This document shows positions 35,502 to 42,346 of a stretch of 64,000 bases of DNA, piece by piece; positions within the stretch are counted from its first letter, which is position 1; every line of letters starts with the position of its first letter. A model generated the notes under the pieces. It was not told the DNA's origin. It did no database searches and worked only from the letters and a program-made list of their open reading frames with translations. Source of the stretch: Roseovarius azorensis (lineage in GTDB: Bacteria; Pseudomonadota; Alphaproteobacteria; Rhodobacterales; Rhodobacteraceae); NCBI RefSeq assembly GCF_900109455.1, contig NZ_FOAG01000004.1:62001-126000 (forward strand). Direction: 5' to 3'. The translations under genes and the position numbers were made by a program.

Positions 35502-36322
35502 GTGTCGGGCACTCCCAGATCTTCGGTGTCCAGCCCCATGCGCCCGACCCACTGCGCGATGAAGACCAGAACAAACGAGATAAACAGGATCAGCGAGGCC
35601 ATCGCCAGCACCGAGGGAAACTCCTTGGGAAACCGCAACTGCCCCCAGATATACATCGGCAACGTCGGATCGGTACCGGTCAGAAAGAACGCCATGATGA
35701 ACTCGTCGAACGAGATGGTAAAGGTCAGCAACAGGCTGGCAACGATGCCCGGCATGACCATCGGAAAGGTCACGCGCCAGAACGTCCACCAGCCGTTTTC
35801 GCCCAGATCGGCCGAGGCTTCCTCCATCGCCGGATCGAACCCCTCGAACCGCGGCAAGAGCGTCGCCACCGCAAACGGCATGCAGATGATCAGATGCCCC
35901 AACCCCACAGTATAGAGCGAGAGCGGAACACCCATCCGGCTGAGCAGCACCAGGAGAGCGACACCAAAGATTATGCCGGGAATCACCAGCGGCATCATGA
36001 TGAATCCCACCAGCGGGCCCTTGCCCCGCATCCGGTAACGGGTGATCGACCGCGCCGCCATGACCCCCAGAACGGTCGAGAGCACCGAAACGACAAGCCC
36101 CACCCTGACGCTGTTCCAGAGCGAATTCCAGAGCGCCTGACGCGACCACAGTTCGGTATACCACTGCAACGTGAACCCCTTGAGCGGAAAGCGCACATGC
36201 ACCGCGTCGTTGAAGCTGAAAAGCGGAATGAACAGCACCGGCACATAAAGGACGATCAGGAAAATCACCGCATAGACCTGCAAGGCCCTGTTGGGCCGCC
36301 TGATATAAGTGCCCGCGCTCAT
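35498..36322 (-). CDS. Spermidine/putrescine-type ABC transporter permease (PotC-like)
   Basis: 274 residues with six hydrophobic segments and the coupling loop MEEASADLGENGWWTFWRVTFPMVMPGI near residue 180. FSFNDAVHVRFPLKGFTLQWYTELW is a well-kept PotC entry block. The start MSAGTYIRR at 36322 overlaps the PotB-like stop as ATGA. Confidence 0.94.
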   Translation of the reverse strand: MSAGTYIRRPNRALQVYAVIFLIVLYVPVLFIPLFSFNDAVHVRFPLKGFTLQWYTELWSRQALWNSLWNSVRVGLVVSVLSTVLGVMAARSITRYRMRGKGPLVGFIMMPLVIPGIIFGVALLVLLSRMGVPLSLYTVGLGHLIICMPFAVATLLPRFEGFDPAMEEASADLGENGWWTFWRVTFPMVMPGIVASLLLTFTISFDEFIMAFFLTGTDPTLPMYIWGQLRFPKEFPSVLAMASLILFISFVLVFIAQWVGRMGLDTEDLGVPDT

Positions 36323-37254
36323 GCGATCCGCTCCTGCACCTTGCAGGTGACGAGCAGGAACGCCAGCGCCAGTGCCGCGATCCACAGCATCAGGACAATC
36401 GACAGAGTGGCCCCCATCGGCCAGTTGTTGACCGCGCCGAACTGCACCTGGATGAGATTGCCGATCATCGCGCCATCCGGCCCGCCCAAGAGCGCAGGCG
36501 TGATGTAATCGCCGGTGGTGGGAATGAAGATCAGGAACGAGGCAGCGATGATCCCCGGCATCGACAGCGGCAACGTGATCCGCAGGAACCGCGCCACCGG
36601 CCCGTCACCCAGATCGGTTGCCGCTTCCAGAAGCGACTTGTCGATCTTCTCCAGCGAGACGTAAAGCGGCAGGATCGCGAACGCCGCCCAGGCATGCGCC
36701 AGCGTGATGATCACCGCTGACGGGCTGTAGAGCAAGAAGGCCAGCGGCGCATCGATCAGACCCACCGCGCTCAATCCGGAATTGATCACCCCCTCATAGC
36801 CCAGGATCACCTTCCACGCGAACACCCGCAACAGGTAACTTGTCCAGAACGGCAATGTCATCAGGATCAGCCACATCATCTTGTTGCGATGCACGTGAAA
36901 GGCAACGTAATAGGCCATCGGATAACACAGCGCCACAGTGGCAACGGTCGCCACGCCCGAGATCCAGAACGATCGCGCCAGAAGCGCGCCATAGATCGGC
37001 TCGTTCCAGGCCCGCGCATAATTGGCCAGCGTCAGCGTCGTGTCGAAACTGAATCCCTGCCGCGTCCACATACTTATGACCAGCAGGATGATGAAGGGGA
37101 CCACGATCCCGATGGTCATGATCAGCAGCGTGGGCGACATCAGCAGATAGCCGCGCGCCGTCTCGCTGCGCCGCAGGTACCGGGTCAGACGCGCACCGAA
37201 AGCGCGCGGGGCGCCGCGCGCCGTCCGGGATTTCGACAGGGATGTTTCAGCCAT
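36319..37254 (-). CDS. Spermidine/putrescine-type ABC transporter permease (PotB-like)
   Basis: 311 residues from the ATG at 37254; a GTG nine bases upstream is an alternative. A basic N-terminal tail precedes six helices; the coupling loop reads LLEAATDLGDGPVARFLRITLPLSMPGI. WTSYLLRVFAWKVILGYEGVIN is a characteristic PotB/PotH block. The gene starts 66 bases after the binding-protein stop. Confidence 0.94.
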   Translation of the reverse strand: MAETSLSKSRTARGAPRAFGARLTRYLRRSETARGYLLMSPTLLIMTIGIVVPFIILLVISMWTRQGFSFDTTLTLANYARAWNEPIYGALLARSFWISGVATVATVALCYPMAYYVAFHVHRNKMMWLILMTLPFWTSYLLRVFAWKVILGYEGVINSGLSAVGLIDAPLAFLLYSPSAVIITLAHAWAAFAILPLYVSLEKIDKSLLEAATDLGDGPVARFLRITLPLSMPGIIAASFLIFIPTTGDYITPALLGGPDGAMIGNLIQVQFGAVNNWPMGATLSIVLMLWIAALALAFLLVTCKVQERIA

Positions 37255-37320
37255 CCGCCCCACTCTTCGACTTGCGACCGAACCGTCCGCCGACCAGACC
37301 GGCGAGCGATGCCGACTGGA

Positions 37321-38445
37321 TCAGAATCCGGCCTTGATCTGCTCAAAGAGCTCGTTCATCCGGGTTTCCCACTCCTGCGTCTGCGGTTGCTGGAAATGAC
37401 CGGCCTGCAGTATCTCGACCGGCTGCGTGCTCAGCCCCAGACCCGCCAGCGTCTCCTCGTCGAAGGCGTCAAACGACTTGCGGTTGGAATGGCCGTAGCC
37501 CCAGTCGTTGATCATGAAGTGCCCCGTCTCGACGCTCAGAAGCGAATCGATCACGTCGTAGGCGCGGTCCAGATTGGGCGCATCCTTGTGGATCATCACA
37601 CCGCACACCCAGGTCAGCGCGCCCTCTTTCGGCTTGGCGAACTTGACCGGGACACCTTCGGCCTGCAACAGCACGGCAGAACTGTTCCAGGTCATCGACG
37701 CCACCATTTCACCGGCCGCAAGCGCCTGTTCCAGCGTCGTGGTGTCATCGGTATAGACCCGGATCAGCGGGCGCTGTTCGCGCATAACGGCGGCGATCTT
37801 CTCGAACGCTTCCTCGCTATCGATATCGTCGAAATCGACACCCGCCTTGATAGCGCCGCACCACCATGCGTCACCGCCCGACGCCAGCGAGCCAAGCTGC
37901 CCGGCATAGCGCGCATCCCACAGCATGTCCCAGGTTTCCTCGCCCTCCAGCTCGAACAGATCCGTGCGGTAGGTTACCGAGGTCTGCCCCCAGTCGAACG
38001 GTGCCATCCAGACCTTGCCGCCCTCCGCGTCATTGCCGGGCAGATCCACCAGCTCGGGGATCACATCACCCCAGTTGGACACGCGCGAGGTGTCAATCGG
38101 CTGAAACAGACCCGTCTGCACCCAGCGCGGCATGCTCTGGTTGCAGGGATGCGACACATCGACGACAAATCCGCCGCGCATCTTGGTCAGCGCCTCCTCC
38201 GAACCGCCGAAGATCGCAAAATTCGGCAGGGCGCCATTCTTGGCCTGATACGGCTTGAACAGTTCCGGGATATCATAGCCGCCCCAGGTAAAATAAGTGG
38301 CCTGATCGCCCTCTGCCGCCATCGCTCGGCGCGCGGGCAACGGCATGGTTGTCATCGCCACACCGGCGGCGAGCAGTCCCTTGGCAAACCTGCGGCGGCT
38401 GAGCTTTCTTTCGCGCACCGCGCCTAACTGATCGAGAACGTCCAT
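37321..38445 (-). CDS. PotD/PotF-type periplasmic binding protein with Tat-type signal
   Basis: 374 residues. The N-terminus RKLSRRRFAKGLLAAGVAM with a following AMAAE site is a twin-arginine signal. Mature features match the family: YFTWGGYDIPELFKPYQAKNG, SHPCNQSMPRWVQTGLFQPID, MAPFDWGQTSVTYRTDLFE, and the late SVETGHFMINDWGYGHSNRKSFDAF. Ligand aromatic residues cannot be assigned with confidence. It is first in the potDBCA-tetR-TMADH-like operon, 132 bases downstream of a strong palindromic operator. Confidence 0.92.
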   Translation of the reverse strand: MDVLDQLGAVRERKLSRRRFAKGLLAAGVAMTTMPLPARRAMAAEGDQATYFTWGGYDIPELFKPYQAKNGALPNFAIFGGSEEALTKMRGGFVVDVSHPCNQSMPRWVQTGLFQPIDTSRVSNWGDVIPELVDLPGNDAEGGKVWMAPFDWGQTSVTYRTDLFELEGEETWDMLWDARYAGQLGSLASGGDAWWCGAIKAGVDFDDIDSEEAFEKIAAVMREQRPLIRVYTDDTTTLEQALAAGEMVASMTWNSSAVLLQAEGVPVKFAKPKEGALTWVCGVMIHKDAPNLDRAYDVIDSLLSVETGHFMINDWGYGHSNRKSFDAFDEETLAGLGLSTQPVEILQAGHFQQPQTQEWETRMNELFEQIKAGF

Positions 38446-38576
38446 AACAGTTCATCTCCCCTGTTGGTGCGGGTCCGGCGTTTCTCGACGGATCCCGTCG
38501 CGTGATCATTCCGTTCACGTTCTGTGCTGAGCTTCGAACGACATATCTTATTCCCGTCGCCTTGCCCTCACGCCAC

Positions 38577-38590
38577 TGAATGATCATTCA
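38577..38590. promoter_or_regulatory. Palindromic operator upstream of the PotD-like operon (copy 1)
   Basis: TGAATGATCATTCA is a perfect 14-base palindrome. With flanks, 19 of 20 bases (CCACTGAATG-W-TCATTCAAT) are identical to the site at 42267-42280 in front of the dimethylglycine-dehydrogenase-like gene. The dyad shape and size suit a TetR-family dimer. Confidence 0.7.
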
Positions 38591-38616
38591 ATGATTTCAG
38601 GACATCTTGCATCGAG

Positions 38617-39273
38617 TCAAGGTTTTTGCAGACTGCCCTCCCGAACGTGCAGCCGACCGGACGCCAGCCGTCCCAGACAAACCCGGCAGGATTCGAGCGC
38701 CCCCGCCCGGTCGAAGTCCGCCGGGGCAAGATGCAGACGCTGCCAGTAACCGTCGGTCAGTGTTTCCATCCATTCCGCCATCTGCCTGGCCCCGGCGATG
38801 CCACCCTCCGGCAAAAGTTCTGCCCATATCCCAACCAGCGCCTCACGGCGGCGCGCATCGAACGCCTCGGCGACCTCGGCATATTGCGCGGTGAACCGCA
38901 ACTCGCCCCAGAACGCAAACCAGAGCGGCAGCACGTCGCATCCACAGGCCTCGGCCCGGAAATCCGCCTCCAGCAGCGCCATCAGCCGCTTTTGCGGATC
39001 CGGCCCCGCGGCGTTCAGAGCGGATGTCCAGAGCGCCTCGTACCCCTCGTAGAGATCCCGCAGCGTCTCGGTCAGCAATCCGCCCTTCGAAGTGAAATAG
39101 AACACCGCCACCCCCTGCGACAGCCCCGCCTCATCCGCCACCGTCGCCAGCGTCGTGCGCGCCAGACCATGCGCCAGAATCGACCGCCGCGCCGCGTCCA
39201 GCAACTGCCGCCGCCTGCGCTCGGCATTCTGCTTGCGTTCCTTCCTCGGCTTTTTCACCACGGCTTCGGACAT
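38617..39273 (-). CDS. TetR-family regulator, second BetI-like copy
   Basis: 218 residues from MSEAVVKKPRKERKQN, with GGGAG five bases upstream of the ATG at 39273. The helix-turn-helix is ARRSILAHGLARTTLATVADEAGLSQGVAVFYFTSKGGLLTETL, and the C-terminal part again recalls BetI (LPLWFAFWGELRF; YWQRLHLAPADFD). Divergent from the class III aminotransferase gene across a promoter with a TTTGAGCGCTCAAA palindrome, its likely own operator. Confidence 0.9.
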   Translation of the reverse strand: MSEAVVKKPRKERKQNAERRRRQLLDAARRSILAHGLARTTLATVADEAGLSQGVAVFYFTSKGGLLTETLRDLYEGYEALWTSALNAAGPDPQKRLMALLEADFRAEACGCDVLPLWFAFWGELRFTAQYAEVAEAFDARRREALVGIWAELLPEGGIAGARQMAEWMETLTDGYWQRLHLAPADFDRAGALESCRVCLGRLASGRLHVREGSLQKP

Positions 39274-39343
39274 CCGCGCTCCCTCGCCTGCTGACTTCCC
39301 CATCCTTGCCACAGCAACCCGGACACGTCAGCAAAATTTTTTA

Positions 39344-39357
39344 TTTGAGCGCTCAAA
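39344..39357. promoter_or_regulatory. Palindromic operator between tetR and aminotransferase genes
   Basis: TTTGAGCGCTCAAA is a perfect 14-base palindrome in an AT-rich setting, 71 bases upstream of the tetR start and 64 bases upstream of the aminotransferase start. That is the classic place for a divergently acting TetR repressor. Its arms differ from those of the TGAATGWTCATTCA sites. Confidence 0.65.
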
Positions 39358-39420
39358 AAAACTTTACCCCGGCAGCGCTCTCTTCTACCCTGACGCAAGT
39401 AACCGGATACGGAGTGAACG

Positions 39421-40800
39421 ATGCCCGCGCTCGCCAATACACCCACCGACAGGGATCTGACCGACTGGGACCGCACCCATAACCTGCATCCCTGGGCTGG
39501 TATCCATGGCTGGCGCAGGGATGACTACATGCGCGTCAACACCGCCGAGGGCATCCACATCTGGGACCACGCGGGCAAGCGGTTTATCGACGGGCCGGGC
39601 GGCATGTGGTGCGTCCAGATCGGTTATGGGCGACAGGAAATGGCCGATGCCATTGCCGCGCAGACCATGACCATGCCCTATGCGTCACCATGGTCCTTCA
39701 CCACCGAACCCGCCGCCATGCTGGCGCGCAAACTGGCCGACATGACGCCGGGCGACCTCAACACCGTGCATTTCACCACCGGCGGCTCGACCGCCGTGGA
39801 CACCGCGATAAGGGTGATGCAGTTCCTCAACAACCGCCTCGGGCGGCCCGAGAAAAAGATCGTGATCTCGCGCGAACGCGCCTATCACGGCTCGACCTAT
39901 CTGGCCGCGACCGTCACCGGCAAGGAACGGTTCAAGACCCGGTTCGACAAGGCTGACGATCTGGTCCGCTTCCTGCCCGACGTGAACCCCTACCATCGCC
40001 CCCAGGCCATGAGCATCGAGGCCTGGTGCGACGAAAAGATCGCCGATCTGGAAACCCTGATCGCCCAGGTAGGGGCGGACCGGATCGGCGCCTTCATCGC
40101 CGAACCGATCCTGTGCTCAGGCGGCGTCGTCGTCCCGCCCCCCGGCTATCACCGCCGCACCCGCGAAATCTGCGCGCGCCACGACATTCTTTACATATCG
40201 GACGAGGTCGTCACCGGCTTTGGCCGCCTCGGCCACTGGTTCGCCTCGCAAGAGGTGTTCGGCATCACCCCAGACATCATCACCTGCGCCAAGGGCCTCA
40301 CCTCGGGCTATCTGCCGCTCGGGGCCTGCATCATCTCGGACGCGGTCATGGAACGGATCGCCGGGCCGGATGAGAACGACGTGTTCTACAACGGCTATAC
40401 CTATTGCGGTCACCCGGTCAGTTGCGCCGCCGCCCTGAAGAACATCGAGATCATGGAATGCGAGGATATCCTTGGCCATGTCCGCCGCGTGACCCCGCAT
40501 TTTCAGGATCGCCTGCGCCATATCGGCGAGACCTTCGATATCGTCGGCGATGCCCGCGGCATGGGTCTTCTGGGCTGTCTCGAATGCCGCCTCGACCCGG
40601 GCAACAACAGCTATGCCCGGCAACAGAAATTCGGCGCGGAACTCGATGCCGCCTGCGAGGACATGGGCCTCCTGCTGCGCCCCTTCGGCAACATGGCGGT
40701 ATTCTCGCCGCCGCTCATCATCACCGGGGCGCAGATCGACGAGATGTTCGACATCATGGAGGCGGGTCTTACCCGGCTGAGCGCGGAGTATGCCGCCTGA
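39421..40800 (+). CDS. Class III PLP-dependent aminotransferase
   Basis: 459 residues, omega-amino-acid/diamine aminotransferase type. The Schiff-base Lys is Lys291 in [13 protein letters not shown], the cofactor Asp is Asp261 in [14 protein letters not shown], and the phosphate-binding turn is [13 protein letters not shown] near residue 120. [17 protein letters not shown] and the C-terminal FSPPLIIT complete the signature. Relatives include taurine-, beta-alanine- and putrescine-pyruvate enzymes. Adjacent to a polyamine-type importer and a TetR gene, it probably deaminates an imported amine or its breakdown product. Confidence 0.9.
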   Translation: MPALANTPTDRDLTDWDRTHNLHPWAGIHGWRRDDYMRVNTAEGIHIWDHAGKRFIDGPGGMWCVQIGYGRQEMADAIAAQTMTMPYASPWSFTTEPAAMLARKLADMTPGDLNTVHFTTGGSTAVDTAIRVMQFLNNRLGRPEKKIVISRERAYHGSTYLAATVTGKERFKTRFDKADDLVRFLPDVNPYHRPQAMSIEAWCDEKIADLETLIAQVGADRIGAFIAEPILCSGGVVVPPPGYHRRTREICARHDILYISDEVVTGFGRLGHWFASQEVFGITPDIITCAKGLTSGYLPLGACIISDAVMERIAGPDENDVFYNGYTYCGHPVSCAAALKNIEIMECEDILGHVRRVTPHFQDRLRHIGETFDIVGDARGMGLLGCLECRLDPGNNSYARQQKFGAELDAACEDMGLLLRPFGNMAVFSPPLIITGAQIDEMFDIMEAGLTRLSAEYAA

Positions 40801-41383
40801 CGCGCATCTTCCAGTCCGCGCGCCACATCTCGAACCAGGCCACCATCTCGCAATAGGCCCAGACCGGGCCGCAATCGCGCATCCCGCATTTATGCAACAC
40901 CCGCCGCGAGGCGGCGTTATCAGGATCGGTGCAGGCCACCACCTGTCCCAGATCGGTCTGCTCGAATGCAAAACGCAGCAGGCACTCGCATATCTCGGTG
41001 GCATAGCCCTGCCCCCAGACGTGTGGCAGCAGCATGTAACCCACCTCGACCGGGTTCTCGGGCCAGACGTCGGGGCGCACCTGATGCCACGGCGTGTCCT
41101 TTTCGTCGAACGGAACCGGGGTCAGCACCCCGTCTCCAATCCTCTCCCCGGTCGCCGTGACGGTGACGGTCCACGCTCCTATCCGCCCGCCCGCACCACG
41201 CCGTACCGCCTGCACCATGCGCCGCGCGACCTGCGCGGGGGTCAGCGGGTCGGTGACATAGCGCACGACCTCCGGGTCGGTCAGCAACGCGCGCTGGATA
41301 TCCTCGTCCTGCGGCGCTAACGGTCGCAGGGTCAGCCGCGGCGTCCGCAGCACCAGCGCCTGCGGATCAAGCGGCGCGATCAT
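40769..41383 (-). CDS. GNAT-family N-acetyltransferase, RimJ/RimL-like
   Basis: 204 residues from [22 protein letters not shown]. The RimJ-type entry [31 protein letters not shown] is followed by [28 protein letters not shown], which holds the acetyl-CoA loop (Gln/Arg-x-x-Gly-x-Gly/Ala type), and [14 protein letters not shown]. Its acceptor is unknown. It converges with the aminotransferase, with 32 bases of 3' overlap, and its start overlaps the methyltransferase stop as ATGA. Confidence 0.9.
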   Translation of the reverse strand: MIAPLDPQALVLRTPRLTLRPLAPQDEDIQRALLTDPEVVRYVTDPLTPAQVARRMVQAVRRGAGGRIGAWTVTVTATGERIGDGVLTPVPFDEKDTPWHQVRPDVWPENPVEVGYMLLPHVWGQGYATEICECLLRFAFEQTDLGQVVACTDPDNAASRRVLHKCGMRDCGPVWAYCEMVAWFEMWRADWKMRVRRHTPRSAG

Positions 41384-42159
41384 GCGGGCTTGCGGCCCCG
41401 GATATGGTGCGGACAGTGCTCGCCCGTCCGCAGCACCGGCACCATCGCCTGCCATGTCTCGATCTGATGCGCGATAAACGCCGCATCATGCCGCGCCTCC
41501 CAGTCTGCGCGGTTCGGCCCGGACAGTTCCTGCAACTCCGCCGCTGCCTCCCCGGCATACCACGGGCTGCGGTTGACCAGTTCGACATCCCTGAACCCGG
41601 CCCCATCCATGGCCGCGCGGTAACGTTCCGGCGAGGCCATGGCGAAATCCAGCGCTTCCAGCCGGATGTAATGCGCCATCTCCGCCGAGGGCGCGCCGTC
41701 ATGCGACCGCAGCCAGTCCGACGCGGCAAACCGCCCGCCGGGTTTGAGCACCCGGAACGCCTCGGCCGCCAGCGCCTCCTTGTCGGGAATGTGGATGATA
41801 GAATCCTTGGAAAACACAACGTCAAAGCTCTGATCCCGAAACGGAAACGGCCCCGGAACAACCTTCTCGACCGTGATTCTGTCGCTCAGCCCCGCCGCCG
41901 CCACCCGCGCCCGTGCCGCCGCGCAGACCGGATCCTCAACATCAATTCCCGTCACATGAGCCGCGCCATGCTCGCGGACCAGCAGAACCGCGATCGCCCC
42001 CGACCCGCAGCCGATATCCAGAACATACTTGCCTCGCAAGTCCACGCCATCAAGGACCCGCGCCACCTCCTCCGGCCCGCCCGGAGACAGGAACCCCTCG
42101 CCCCACAGATCCTCGAGAAAGGCAATATGGCTGTCATCGTAAAGGTCTTCACCGGACAT
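41380..42159 (-). CDS. SAM-dependent methyltransferase, phosphoethanolamine N-methyltransferase-like
   Basis: 259 residues from MSGEDLYDDSHIAFLEDLWGEGFLSPGG. Motif I is VLDIGCGSGAIAVLLV, motif II lies near VTGIDVEDP, and post-motifs are FDVVFSKDSIIHIPDKEALAAEAFRVLKPGGRF. The entry WGEGFLSPGG and the IHI block resemble phosphoethanolamine and sarcosine/dimethylglycine N-methyltransferases. It is divergent from a dimethylglycine-dehydrogenase-like gene, and the shared promoter holds the regulated palindrome. The methyl acceptor is not shown by sequence. Confidence 0.85.
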   Translation of the reverse strand: MSGEDLYDDSHIAFLEDLWGEGFLSPGGPEEVARVLDGVDLRGKYVLDIGCGSGAIAVLLVREHGAAHVTGIDVEDPVCAAARARVAAAGLSDRITVEKVVPGPFPFRDQSFDVVFSKDSIIHIPDKEALAAEAFRVLKPGGRFAASDWLRSHDGAPSAEMAHYIRLEALDFAMASPERYRAAMDGAGFRDVELVNRSPWYAGEAAAELQELSGPNRADWEARHDAAFIAHQIETWQAMVPVLRTGEHCPHHIRGRKPA

Positions 42160-42266
42160 GACCCATCCCCCAGATAAACTCTTCCCGCCGACCAGTATCC
42201 CGTGAAAACACCCTGCAAACAAGTCATTGCCTCAACCGCCAGAGGCATCGCACCTCATCATTCCAC

Positions 42267-42280
42267 TGAATGTTCATTCA
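42267..42280. promoter_or_regulatory. Palindromic operator in the methyltransferase / dehydrogenase promoter (copy 2)
   Basis: TGAATGTTCATTCA, a near-perfect 14-base dyad flanked by the same CCAC and AAT bases as the site at 38577-38590. It lies 67 bases upstream of the flavoprotein start and 108 bases upstream of the divergent methyltransferase start, so one regulator could act on both. Confidence 0.7.
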
Positions 42281-42346
42281 ATCAATTGCCATCGACCACA
42301 AGGATTGGTAACGCTATGACACAGCCGCACCGGACCGGAATACGCC

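Noticed and set aside
42316-42346. An ATG 31 bases upstream of the flavoprotein start with a similar beginning (MTQPHRTG against MTQPLPTH)
   Set aside because: It is in a different reading frame and leads to non-conserved sequence. The similarity is confined to about 12 bases.
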